Positions 17,874-26,250 of a stretch of DNA of 64,000 nucleotides are shown here, one piece after another. The notes under the pieces are model-generated. The model ran no database searches. It saw only the letters and a program-made list of their open reading frames with translations, and had not been told where the DNA came from. Origin of the DNA: G965202665 sp965243835 (GTDB lineage Bacteria; Actinomycetota; Acidimicrobiia; Spongiisociales; Spongiisociaceae); contig OZ251578.1 of assembly GCA_965243835.1 (NCBI GenBank), positions 1,860,001 to 1,924,000 of the forward strand, read 5' to 3'. The stretch's first letter is position 1; every line of letters begins with the position of its first letter. A program made the position numbers and the translations under genes.

Positions 17874-17909
17874 CCTCCCCCGGGCGCGGTCACTGCGCAC
17901 CGGGGGAGG
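17874..17909 (-). promoter_or_regulatory. Strong hairpin between xecA and the CoM biosynthesis genes
   Basis: Inverted repeat with a 10-bp GC stem, CCTCCCCCGG (17874-17883) with CCGGGGGAGG (17900-17909), and an inner GCGC/GCGC stem. No T run follows on the minus strand, so it looks more like an mRNA-processing, stabilising or partial-termination hairpin than a full terminator. It would allow much xecA message and less of the downstream biosynthetic genes. Confidence 0.5.
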
Positions 17910-17926
17910 TTCCGCCGTGTTCGGGA

Positions 17927-19033
17927 CTAGCCGAGCTCGGAACGGACCAGTTCCGTCCCCGAGACCAAGGCGTGCAACTTGTCCACTGCGATATAACGCT
18001 GGAGCAGAATCAAACCGCAATCGGTGGTGACCCCCAGCCGGTCCGCGGGAATGTACTCCAACAGCCGGCGAATGCGGCCCGCCACCTGCTCGGCGGTTTC
18101 GGTGATGGTGGACTTGACGTCGATGACGCCCGCCCAGAACATCACGTTGTCGGGCAACGGGTGGTTCTTGATAACCTCCAAGCCGGACAGGTCATCGGAA
18201 CGCCTTCCGCAGTTCTCCAGGTTGAGCACGTTGATATCGGCCCCGTACGCCTGGGGGACGATGGAGGCGGTGGCGGCCGGTTCGTCTCCCTCCCGAATGG
18301 TCAGGTCGAAGATGCCCTCCGACCCGACCGTGTCATCCGGCATATAGGCGGGGGTGCCGCCCCAGTTGCCCCAGCAGATGTGCACGATAATCTGGGCGTT
18401 TTTCACGCCCTGCACCGCCCGGTTGAAGGCCTCGATGGCCCAGTCCTCGTAGAAGTAGGGCCAGGTGAACTCGTCCAGCTGGATGAAGTCGATCCCCAAC
18501 GCGTCCACTTCCAGGATGTCCTCGTTGACGGCGGCGGCGATGGCCATGGCCCGGTCGTAGGGGTTGTCGTAGAACAGGTCGTTGGTGGCCTGGGCCAGCA
18601 CCTGCACCCCGGTGTACTGCACCTTGGTGGGCTTGTCGGTGGCCCGGCGCAGGGCGCGGGCCTGCTCCACCATTATCGCCCCCCGCCGCCCCACCTCTTC
18701 GGTGAGGGTTCCGGCGTGCAACCTGCTGTAGATGGGAAAGCCCAGATAACCGCCTTTCAGGTCGTAGCCGAGGCGCTTGTAGTAGTAATAAAGGGCCTGG
18801 TCGGCGTAGTTGTCCCCGTGCAGTCGGCCATCGGTGATGATGTCCAAACCGGCGTTTTCCTGGTCGGTGACCAAGGCCGATGTCGCGTCCTCCAACGCTT
18901 CCCGCACAAAGGCGTCGGGCGGTTCCTGATCGCCGGTCCAGGAGCGGACGCAGTGGGCGTCCCACCATCTCGGATTGGGGTAGTTCCCCACCATGGAGGT
19001 GGGAATCGTAACCTCTGAGCCTCTGATCTGCAT
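17927..19033 (-). CDS. xecA: Epoxyalkane:coenzyme M transferase (XecA/EaCoMT)
   Basis: Zinc enzyme of the MetE C-terminal family that opens an epoxide with the CoM thiol to give a hydroxyalkyl-CoM thioether. The 368-aa length is that of a stand-alone EaCoMT, far shorter than MetE. Zinc ligands are visible as His218 and Cys220 in IVHICWGNWGG and Cys339 in TTDCGL, matching the H-x-C...C pattern described for the Xanthobacter enzyme. Linked genes for both hydroxypropyl-CoM dehydrogenases and 2-ketopropyl-CoM carboxylase support this over methionine synthesis. ATG at 19033 with a strong AAGGAGG site. First gene of the minus-strand CoM unit. Confidence 0.9.
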   Translation of the reverse strand: MQIRGSEVTIPTSMVGNYPNPRWWDAHCVRSWTGDQEPPDAFVREALEDATSALVTDQENAGLDIITDGRLHGDNYADQALYYYYKRLGYDLKGGYLGFPIYSRLHAGTLTEEVGRRGAIMVEQARALRRATDKPTKVQYTGVQVLAQATNDLFYDNPYDRAMAIAAAVNEDILEVDALGIDFIQLDEFTWPYFYEDWAIEAFNRAVQGVKNAQIIVHICWGNWGGTPAYMPDDTVGSEGIFDLTIREGDEPAATASIVPQAYGADINVLNLENCGRRSDDLSGLEVIKNHPLPDNVMFWAGVIDVKSTITETAEQVAGRIRRLLEYIPADRLGVTTDCGLILLQRYIAVDKLHALVSGTELVRSELG

Positions 19034-19210
19034 ATCGCCTCCTTAACTCTTGAACTCTTGCTTCCGCCGCCTCCGTCGCCGACGCGGCGATGGCGGCGCT
19101 CCGCTTATCGTACCTCCTCTTTTCCCAGCAAGGGGCGAAAAATGGGAAATTCTTTTTTCACCGGCGCCGCGGCCCGCGCCCGATGTTGCGGCAAGTCCCC
19201 GCTCACCGGG

Positions 19211-19936
19211 TCACCAGATGGACCAGCCCCCGTCCACCACCAGGGCATGGCCGGTCATATAGGACAGGCGCCCCGCGGCCAACAGGGCGATGGCCTCGGC
19301 GATGTCCTCCGGCTGGGCCACCCTTCCCAAGGGGATGCGGGATTCGACGGCCTCCCGCAACTCCGGTTGGCTGAGGCGCCAAGCGGTCATCGGGGTTTCC
19401 GCCATTCCCGGACAGACGGCGTTGGAGCGGATCCCGTCGGCGGCGTAGTCGCGGGCGATGGACTTGGCCAACAGCAAGGCCGCCCCTTTGGAAACCGAAT
19501 AGGCGGCCCGCCCCGGAAAGGGGGACATTCCGGCCACCGAGGCCAGGGTGATGATGTGCCCCGACCGGCGGGGGAGCATAACGCGCAACGCCAACCGGGA
19601 GCACAGATAAAGGGCGCGGACGTTCACCTCCATTACCCGCTCCCACTCCGCCAAGGGAGTTTCGTGCAGGCGGGCGGCGGCCGCCGAGCCGGTGATGCCC
19701 GCGTTGTTGACCAGAACCTCCACCGGCCCCGCCTCCCGTTCGATGACGGCGAAGGCCCGCTCCGTCTGTTGCGGATCGGACACGTCCGTCTCCAGGCCCA
19801 GCCCCCCGGCCGCGGCCTCCTCCGCCGCCTCCCCGTTCACGTCCAGCACCGCCAGGGTGAAACCCTCCTCGTTCAGCCGGGCGCAGGCCGCCCGCCCGAT
19901 TCCCGACCCCCCGCCCGTCACCACCGCTACGCCCAT
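19211..19936 (-). CDS. xecD: 2-(R)-hydroxypropyl-CoM dehydrogenase-like SDR (XecD)
   Basis: Short-chain dehydrogenase, 241 aa, that would oxidise (R)-hydroxypropyl-CoM to 2-ketopropyl-CoM with NAD+. The Rossmann motif TGGGSGIG is at 7-14; catalytic Ser133, Tyr146 and Lys150 are present. Arg143 (in PGRAAY) and Arg187 (in MTAWRL) correspond in position to the two arginines that hold the CoM sulfonate in the Xanthobacter R-enzyme. From recall, NNAGITG...HETP and CPGMAETPMTAWRL also resemble XecD closely. ATG at 19936. It is divergent from the S-type SDR across a 139-bp gap, a likely shared regulatory region, and lies 177 nt upstream of xecA on the same strand. Confidence 0.85.
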   Translation of the reverse strand: MGVAVVTGGGSGIGRAACARLNEEGFTLAVLDVNGEAAEEAAAGGLGLETDVSDPQQTERAFAVIEREAGPVEVLVNNAGITGSAAAARLHETPLAEWERVMEVNVRALYLCSRLALRVMLPRRSGHIITLASVAGMSPFPGRAAYSVSKGAALLLAKSIARDYAADGIRSNAVCPGMAETPMTAWRLSQPELREAVESRIPLGRVAQPEDIAEAIALLAAGRLSYMTGHALVVDGGWSIW

Positions 19937-20075
19937 GGCTCCGCCGCCTTCCCAAACGCCTTTCCGCTTACGCGCTTACGGCCGGAGATGCTAGACGGAA
20001 GCTACGACAGGCGGGAGGGCGGAGCCGATGCGCCGACCCCGGGACGCAGAGCCGCCGCAGGGTAAAATGGCCGGT

Positions 20076-20846
20076 ATGAGCAGACTGCAGGGAAAATCCG
20101 CTTTGATCACCGGGGCCGGTTCCGGCATTGGCCGGGCGGCGGCCCTTCTGTTCGCCGAGGAGGGAGCGGCGGTGGCGGCGGTGGACATCGACCCGCAGGC
20201 GGCCGGGGAAACCGCCCGCCGCATCGCCGGCGCCGGGGGGAGGGCCCTGGCATTGACGGCCGACGTGTCGCAGGCGGAACAGATCGGGGAGGCGGTGGAG
20301 GCGGCCTTCTCCGGTTTCGGACGCTTAGATGCGGTGTACAACAACGCCGGGGTGGACTCGGTCGGGTCGGTGGCCGAAGCCGAGGAAGCGGACTGGGAAC
20401 GTTGCTTTGCGGTGAACGTAAAAGGGACTTTCCTCACCTCCCGGGCGGCCGTTCCCCGCCTCCGGGAGTCGGGCGGGGGGGCGATCGTCAACCAGGCCTC
20501 GGTGGCCGCCCTGGTGGGGGTGGCCGGCATCGCCGCCTACTGCGCCGCCAAAGGGGCGGTGGTGTCCCTGACCCGCTCCATGGCCGTCGACTTGGCCGGG
20601 GACGGAATCCGGGTGAACGCCATCTGTCCGGGCACCGTCCACACCCCCCTTATGGAGCCCTTGTTGCTCAAACGGGGGGGCGGAGACTTGGAGGAAGGCC
20701 TGCGGCTGACCGCCGCCAAATACCCGCTGGGCCGCCTCGGCCAACCGGTCGACATCGCCCGGGCCGCCCTGTTTCTGGCCTCCGGGGAGGCCGGGTTCGC
20801 CACCGGAACCATCTTGACGGTGGACGGCGGAATGACCGCCTGGTAG
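20076..20846 (+). CDS. xecE: 2-(S)-hydroxypropyl-CoM dehydrogenase-like SDR (XecE)
   Basis: Short-chain dehydrogenase, 256 aa, for the opposite CoM-thioether enantiomer. TGAGSGIG at 12-19; catalytic Ser142, Tyr155, Lys159. CPGTV near 184-188, AKYPLGR near 214-220 and the C-terminus VDGGMTAW resemble the Xanthobacter S-enzyme. The sulfonate-binding pair there is Arg211/Lys214; here Arg210 and Lys215 are in that region but five residues apart instead of three, so the pocket may differ. I chose the ATG at 20076 because family members begin just before the Rossmann strand; an in-frame ATG at 20067 is an alternative. First gene of the plus-strand operon. Confidence 0.8.
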   Translation: MSRLQGKSALITGAGSGIGRAAALLFAEEGAAVAAVDIDPQAAGETARRIAGAGGRALALTADVSQAEQIGEAVEAAFSGFGRLDAVYNNAGVDSVGSVAEAEEADWERCFAVNVKGTFLTSRAAVPRLRESGGGAIVNQASVAALVGVAGIAAYCAAKGAVVSLTRSMAVDLAGDGIRVNAICPGTVHTPLMEPLLLKRGGGDLEEGLRLTAAKYPLGRLGQPVDIARAALFLASGEAGFATGTILTVDGGMTAW

Positions 20847-20870
20847 CCGCCCCGTCACAAGAAGCCCGCC

Positions 20871-21788
20871 GTGCCTTTCCACCTCGCCCCCGACAAGACG
20901 ACCCGCCTAGAGGACGCCGCCCGCCTGGTCCCCCGGGGCGGGTTGATCGCCTTGGGGGGCGGCCTGTCGGCCCGGTTGCCGATGGCCCTGGTGCGGGAGT
21001 TGATCCGGCAGGGGATCGGCGATTTGCACATCATCGGCTCCGCCCACTCCATCGACATGGAACTGCTGATCGCGGCCGGCCTGGTCAAGGTTTGCGAACA
21101 AAGCTACGTGGGTTTCGAACAGGACCACGGCTTGGCCCCCGCCTTCCGCCGGGCCGCCGAAAAGGGCCTGCTGGAAGTGCGGGAAAGCTGTTGCGACACC
21201 ATCCTCACCCAGATCCGGGCGGCGGAGATGGGGTTGCCTTTCCTGCCGGTGCGGGGAGTGGCCGCCACCGGAATCCGCGACCTGCATCCCGAATACGGGG
21301 AGGTCGTCTGTCCGTTCACCGGGGAGCGGCTGGTAGCGGTCCCCGCCCTGCGCCCGGACGCGGTCCTGGTGCACGCCCCGCTGGGAGACCGGGCGGGCAA
21401 CTTGCATCTGGACCAGCCCTTCGTCCTGGATGAGCGGCTGGCGGCCGCGGGCGCGCAGGTGGTGGCCACCGTGGAACGGCTGGCCCCCGCCGGGGAGGTG
21501 GCCGCGGCGGGGATCGTCATCCCCGCCCACTACGTGGCGGCGGTGACGGAACGCCCCTGGGGGGCGCACCCCGCCTCCTGCTCCCCGGCGTACGCCTACG
21601 ACCGCCCCCATATTGCGGAATGGGTGCGAGCCGCCGCCGCCGGCCCCCGAGACGCGGCCGCCTACCTGGACAAATACGTTACCGGAACCGACGAGGAGGG
21701 CTACCTGCGGCTGATCGGCCCGCAACGGCTGGAACGTCTCGCCCGACCGGACGGATCAGACCCGGCCCGGATGGAACTTTTCCGATGA
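20871..21788 (+). CDS. CoA-transferase alpha subunit, GctA/IpdA-like
   Basis: A 305-aa class I CoA-transferase subunit: GGGLSARLPMALVREL near the N-terminus and ALRPDAVLVHAPLGDRAG in the middle fit the family-I alpha subunit. In this operon the expected substrate is acetoacetate released by 2-ketopropyl-CoM carboxylase, giving acetoacetyl-CoA for thiolysis; this is inferred from context, and steroid-type IpdA relatives have other substrates. Start is GTG at 20871, 24 nt after the SDR stop, with a weak ribosome-binding site. The stop overlaps the beta-subunit ATG by 4 nt (ATGA), as usual for such pairs. Confidence 0.82.
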   Translation: MPFHLAPDKTTRLEDAARLVPRGGLIALGGGLSARLPMALVRELIRQGIGDLHIIGSAHSIDMELLIAAGLVKVCEQSYVGFEQDHGLAPAFRRAAEKGLLEVRESCCDTILTQIRAAEMGLPFLPVRGVAATGIRDLHPEYGEVVCPFTGERLVAVPALRPDAVLVHAPLGDRAGNLHLDQPFVLDERLAAAGAQVVATVERLAPAGEVAAAGIVIPAHYVAAVTERPWGAHPASCSPAYAYDRPHIAEWVRAAAAGPRDAAAYLDKYVTGTDEEGYLRLIGPQRLERLARPDGSDPARMELFR

Positions 21789-22588
21789 AGTTCACCTGCG
21801 ATGAATGGTTCGTGTACGAGCTGGCCCGCACCATACGGGACGGGGAGGCGGTTTTTCACGGGTTCGCCAGCCCCTGCGCCCAAGTGGCCATGCATCTGGC
21901 CAAGCGCACCACCGCCCCCGACATGATGCTCATCGAGGGGGCGATGTACGCCGTGGACCCCTCCCCGCCTTTCATCCCCCCCACCGGCAACGAACTTGCC
22001 CTGAAGACCGGATCCGTTTATTCCATGCGCTTCGAGGAGTTTTTCGACGCGGCCATGCGGGGCGACATCGACCGGATGTTCCTGTCCGGGGCGCAAATCG
22101 ACCCGTGGGGCAACGCCAACCTGACGGCGGTGGGGGGAATGCCCCGCCCCAAGGTGAAAATGGGGGGAGGCGGGGGCGGATGCAACGTATCGGCCACCGT
22201 GGGGGCCATAACCATCTGGAGTACCAATCACCGCCCCGGCCGGTGCCTGGTGGAGGAATGCGATTTCATCACCGACCTCGGCCACCGCACCCCGGCCGGA
22301 ACCAGGGCGGAACTGGGATATGCCGGCGGCGGACCGGAGTGGATGGTGACCGAACTGGGGGTGTTCGACTTCCCAGACGGGCATGCCCGCCTGCGTCGCA
22401 TCTTCCCCGATACCACCCTGGCCGAGGTGGAACGTTGCACCGGCTTCCCGGTGCGCACCGCCCCCGACTTCGGCCCGCTGGAGCCCCCCGAGCGCGGCGC
22501 CATCGAACTGATCCGCCGCATCGATCCGCTACAAGTGCGCCGGAGCGAGTTCCGGGCGGACGAGTTGGAACGGACTTTTACGCTGTGA
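21785..22588 (+). CDS. CoA-transferase beta subunit, GctB/IpdB-like
   Basis: The 267-aa partner of the preceding subunit. MLIEGAMYAV contains the glutamate in the region where family-I beta subunits carry the catalytic residue; GAQIDPWGNANLTAVG and the glycine-rich run KMGGGGGGCN (replacing the common GGPGGA-type loop) follow. ATG at 21785 overlaps the alpha stop, so the two are coupled; the longer frame from 21620 lies within the alpha gene. Proposed role: transfer of CoA to acetoacetate or a related acid at the end of epoxide metabolism. The substrate cannot be fixed from sequence. Confidence 0.82.
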   Translation: MKFTCDEWFVYELARTIRDGEAVFHGFASPCAQVAMHLAKRTTAPDMMLIEGAMYAVDPSPPFIPPTGNELALKTGSVYSMRFEEFFDAAMRGDIDRMFLSGAQIDPWGNANLTAVGGMPRPKVKMGGGGGGCNVSATVGAITIWSTNHRPGRCLVEECDFITDLGHRTPAGTRAELGYAGGGPEWMVTELGVFDFPDGHARLRRIFPDTTLAEVERCTGFPVRTAPDFGPLEPPERGAIELIRRIDPLQVRRSEFRADELERTFTL

Positions 22589-22609
22589 GCAACCCGTGAG
22601 CCCCGACCC

Positions 22610-24679
22610 GTGAGCCTGGAGAAACTCTTCAACCCGCGGCGGGTGGCCCTGGTGGGGGCCTCGGCCCAGCCGGGAAAGGTGGGGAACCTGCTGTGGCGCA
22701 ACCTGTCCTCCTTCGACGGTGAGGTGATTCCGGTCACCCCCTCCGCCCGCCATGTGGAGGGGATTCCGGCCGCGGCCTCCCTGGAGGAGGTGGAGGGGGA
22801 AGTGGATCTGGCGGTGGTGGCGGTCCCGGCCCGGGCCGCGCCGCCGGTGGCCCGGCAGGCGGCCGCCAAAGGGGTGGGGGCGATGGTGGTGCTGTCCGCG
22901 GGCTTCGCCGAAACCGGCCCGGAGGGGGCGGCCCTGCAGGAGGAACTGGGCCGGGCGGCGGGGACGGTGCGGGTGGCGGGGCCCAACTGCTTCGGCGTCC
23001 TCAACCCGGCCCGGGGGCTGAACGCCTCCCTCACCGGCGCCGAGCCCCTCTCCCGGCCGGGCGACATCGCCCTCGTAACCCAAAGCGGGGCCTACGGAAT
23101 GGCCCTGCACACCCGGGCCCGGGACGACCGCATCCGGTTCGGGAAAATTTACGCCTCGGGCAACAAGCTGGACATTGCGGACCACGAGGTGGTGGATTAC
23201 CTGGGGGACGACCCCGGCACCCGGGTCATCTGCCTGCTCCTGGAATCGATTCCGGCCGGCCGGGAACTGGCGGAGGCGGTGCGCCGCATCGCCCCGGACA
23301 AGCCGGTGATCGTTTTCAAAACCGGGGTTTCGCAAGACGGGGCCCGGGCCGCCCTCTCCCACACCGGTTCCCTGGCCTCCGACCAACGGTTGTACCGGGC
23401 GGCGTTGCGGCGGGCGGGGGCGCTGGTGGTCGACTCCGGATTGGAGATGCTGGACGCGGCCCAGGTTCTGTCCTCCGGGCCCCCGCCCCGGGGCGACCGG
23501 GCGGCGGTGATCACCAACTCGGGCGGCATGGGGGTGGAACTGGCGGACATGCTCGGCGCGCAAGGGGTGCGGGTTCCCCGGCTTTCAGAACCGTTGCGGG
23601 AAAAAATCGCTTCCCGTCTCCCGCCCTTTGCGGCCGCGGGCAACCCGGTGGACATCACCCCCGTCTGGTCCCGGTTCGCCGAACTGTACCCCTGGCTGAT
23701 CGGGGAGCTGGCCCGCTCCGGGGAAGTCGACCTGGTGATTCCGGTGCTGTTGGAAAGGGCGGCCGCGGACCGGGAAACCCTGGCGGCGGCGGCGGAGACG
23801 GTAAAACAATTGCGGGCGGAGGGCGTCCCGGTCCCGGTGTACGGATGCTGGGCGGGGCCCCGGGCGGTTCGCCCCAACGCCGATCCGTTGCAGGAAGAGG
23901 GCATCCCCTGTCTGGAATGGCCGGAGCGCACCGCCCGGGCGGCGGGGGCGGCGGTGCGTTACGGCATCCGGGAGACGCCCCCCTCCCCTCCCCGGCTCCC
24001 CTCCCCCCCTCCCTCCCCCGCCTTTCCGCCCGGGCCGTTGCCCGTAGCCGAGGGGGCGGAGTTGCTGAACCGCTACGGCATCGCCGTCGCCCCCGCTCAT
24101 CTGTGCTCCACGGCGGCCGCCGTCCGGCGGGCGGCAACCGAGGCGGGAGAGCCTTTTGTGGTGAAAACGGCCGATCCGGCCATCGCCCACCGCACCGAAG
24201 AGGGCGGGGTGCGCACCGGTTTGCGCCTCCCCGGGGAAGCGGAAGAGGCCTTTCGGGAACTGGCCGGGGAATACGGCGCGGTTCTGGTGCAACCGCAACT
24301 GTCCGGGGTGGAAATGGCGGCGGGGGCCCGGCGCGACCCGTCCTACGGGCCGGTGGTGATGGCCGCCACCGGCGGGGTGCGCCTGGAGCTGTGGGAGGAT
24401 GTCGCCCTGGCCTTGGCCCCGGTCGGGGAGGCGGAGGCCATGCGCATGCTGGAAGAGTTGCGGGGCTTTCGCCTGCTGACCGGATTTCGGGGAGCGCCCC
24501 CCGCCGACGCGGGCTCTTTGGCGGCGGCGGTGGCCGCCCTCAGCCGCCTGATCGCGGCCCGTCCCGATATAGTGGAAATAGATTTGAACCCGATAATGGT
24601 CCATCGCCGGGGGGCGGTGGCCGCAGACTGGAAAATAACCATCGGCGAACCGGAACCGAAGGAGGAGGAAAGCAAATGA
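22610..24679 (+). CDS. NDP-forming acyl-CoA synthetase (Acd family)
   Basis: A 689-aa single-chain enzyme combining the CoA-binding alpha part and the ATP-grasp beta part, which interconverts acyl-CoA plus ADP/Pi with acid, CoA and ATP. Visible: CoA-binding Rossmann start NPRRVALVGASAQPGK, the VTQSGAYG segment, the phosphohistidine candidate His251 in ALSHTGSLAS, a Pro-rich hinge near 455-480, and a C-terminal ATP-grasp domain ending EIDLNPIMV. In the operon it may activate acetoacetate or another acid, or recover ATP from acyl-CoA. GTG start at 22610 with a poor ribosome-binding site. The stop overlaps the next ATG by 4 nt. Confidence 0.85.
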   Translation: MSLEKLFNPRRVALVGASAQPGKVGNLLWRNLSSFDGEVIPVTPSARHVEGIPAAASLEEVEGEVDLAVVAVPARAAPPVARQAAAKGVGAMVVLSAGFAETGPEGAALQEELGRAAGTVRVAGPNCFGVLNPARGLNASLTGAEPLSRPGDIALVTQSGAYGMALHTRARDDRIRFGKIYASGNKLDIADHEVVDYLGDDPGTRVICLLLESIPAGRELAEAVRRIAPDKPVIVFKTGVSQDGARAALSHTGSLASDQRLYRAALRRAGALVVDSGLEMLDAAQVLSSGPPPRGDRAAVITNSGGMGVELADMLGAQGVRVPRLSEPLREKIASRLPPFAAAGNPVDITPVWSRFAELYPWLIGELARSGEVDLVIPVLLERAAADRETLAAAAETVKQLRAEGVPVPVYGCWAGPRAVRPNADPLQEEGIPCLEWPERTARAAGAAVRYGIRETPPSPPRLPSPPPSPAFPPGPLPVAEGAELLNRYGIAVAPAHLCSTAAAVRRAATEAGEPFVVKTADPAIAHRTEEGGVRTGLRLPGEAEEAFRELAGEYGAVLVQPQLSGVEMAAGARRDPSYGPVVMAATGGVRLELWEDVALALAPVGEAEAMRMLEELRGFRLLTGFRGAPPADAGSLAAAVAALSRLIAARPDIVEIDLNPIMVHRRGAVAADWKITIGEPEPKEEESK

Positions 24680-26250
24680 CCGCCACCGTCAACTGGGATA
24701 TCCGCGACCGGGTCTTGAGCATCAACGAATGGGCGCCGGAGATCGACGCCATGCTGGAGGACCCCGCCGACCGGCGGGTGGTGTTCAACGTGGACGAAAG
24801 CGACCCCCGCCCCTACAACGCCATCTTTTTAGGGGGCGGGGCGGCCGGGCGCTTCGGCTCCGCCTATATGCGGGCCATGGGGGGACGGCAACTGATCATC
24901 GACCAGTGGCCGTTCCTGGGCGGCTCCTGCCCGCACAACGCCTGCGTCCCCCACCACCTGTTCAGCGAAGTGGCGGCCGAGTTGATGCTGGCCCGCACTT
25001 TCGGCGGCCAATACTGGTTCCCCGACCTGGACGGGAAAATTACCTCCATCAAGGAAATAGTGGATCTGTTCCGGGCGGGCCGCATCGCCCCCCACGCCAT
25101 TATGAACTTCCAAAGCAAGGAACAGCTGGACCTGGAGTACGTGCTGAACGCCCCCGGGACCATCATCGACGCCCACACGGTGCGGGTAGCGGGACGCACT
25201 TTCACCGCCGACAACCTGATCCTGGCTTTGGGGGCCCGCTCCCGCCCGCTGGAATGTCCGGGGGCCGACCTGCCCGGGGTGTTCACCTACGAGACGCTGG
25301 TGGAGGACCTGGACTACGAACCGGGGGATACGGTGGTGGTGCTGGGCGGCTCCAAGACGGCGGTGGAATACGGGTGCTTCTTCGCCGCCACCGGACGGCG
25401 CACGATTATGGCGGTGCGTTCGCAACTGCTGAAGAACCTGCCGGACGGGGAAAGCCGCGACTATACGATCACCATGATGCGCGAGCAGGGCATGGAAATC
25501 TGGGAAGGGTCCGTGGCCACGGGCCTGGAAGCGGACGCAACGGGGCGGGTGCGGGCCATCACCGTGCGCACCCCGGACGGCCTGCGGCGTATCGAAACCG
25601 ATTTCGTGTTCCACGGCTTGGGGGAGATTCCCAACTCGGAGATGGCGGCGGACGTTCTGGGGGTGAAAACGGACGAAGAGGGGGCGGTGATCGTCAACCC
25701 GCAAATGCAGACCTCGGTCCCCAACGTGTACGCCATCGGGGACCTGATCGGGGCCCCCATGGAAATGTTCAAGGCGCGCAAGTCGGGAATGTACGCCTCC
25801 CGTCACATTATGGGAGAGGATGTGCACTACGAGGTTACGGAGTTCCCCGACTTCCTGCACACCCACTACGAGGTGTCCTGGTTCGGATTGGGCGAGGAGC
25901 AGGCCCGGGAAATCTACGGGGACGTGACCATCATCAAGATGCCGCCCGACAGCGAAGACGGATGGGAGGTGGCCCTGCCCGCCACCGACCGCACCATGCT
26001 CTACGCGTTCGCCAAGCCCCGCATGTCCGGGTTCCAGAAACTGATCATCGACTCGGCCAGCCGCCGGGTGGTGGGGGCGCATCATGTCGGATACGGGGGC
26101 AAGGACGCCTTCCAGTACCTTTTCCAACTCTACCGGCGGGGGCTGACCGTGGACCAGTTGGCGGAAATGGACGAATTGTTCTTGAACCCGACCCATTTCA
26201 TCCAGCTGTCCCGGTTGCGGGCCGGGTCCAAGAACCTGCAGGATCTGTGA
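24676..26250 (+). CDS. xecC: 2-ketopropyl-CoM carboxylase/oxidoreductase (2-KPCC)
   Basis: FAD disulfide oxidoreductase that reductively cleaves the thioether of 2-ketopropyl-CoM and carboxylates the resulting enolacetone to acetoacetate. The 524-aa protein has the redox pair Cys85-Cys90 in FLGGSCPHNACVPHHLFS and, at the C-terminus, DELFLNPTHFIQLSRL with Phe502 and His507. These match the Xanthobacter features (Cys82/Cys87, Phe501/His506) that replace the catalytic His-Glu dyad of ordinary family members and favour CO2 over protons. HVGYGGKDAFQYLF and SRLRAGSKNL are also 2-KPCC-like. ATG at 24676 with GGAGGAA, overlapping the upstream stop. This is the most diagnostic gene of the cluster. Confidence 0.93.
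   Translation: MTATVNWDIRDRVLSINEWAPEIDAMLEDPADRRVVFNVDESDPRPYNAIFLGGGAAGRFGSAYMRAMGGRQLIIDQWPFLGGSCPHNACVPHHLFSEVAAELMLARTFGGQYWFPDLDGKITSIKEIVDLFRAGRIAPHAIMNFQSKEQLDLEYVLNAPGTIIDAHTVRVAGRTFTADNLILALGARSRPLECPGADLPGVFTYETLVEDLDYEPGDTVVVLGGSKTAVEYGCFFAATGRRTIMAVRSQLLKNLPDGESRDYTITMMREQGMEIWEGSVATGLEADATGRVRAITVRTPDGLRRIETDFVFHGLGEIPNSEMAADVLGVKTDEEGAVIVNPQMQTSVPNVYAIGDLIGAPMEMFKARKSGMYASRHIMGEDVHYEVTEFPDFLHTHYEVSWFGLGEEQAREIYGDVTIIKMPPDSEDGWEVALPATDRTMLYAFAKPRMSGFQKLIIDSASRRVVGAHHVGYGGKDAFQYLFQLYRRGLTVDQLAEMDELFLNPTHFIQLSRLRAGSKNLQDL

Noticed and set aside
17927..19033. Methionine synthase (MetE)
   Set aside because: It lacks the N-terminal half of MetE, matches the length and zinc-ligand spacing of epoxyalkane:CoM transferase, and sits with 2-KPCC and CoM genes.
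24729..26246. N-terminal extension fusing a large protein to ComA
   Set aside because: This in-phase open frame is antiphase to the strongly supported 2-KPCC gene; the ComA family starts right at the GTG at 26247.
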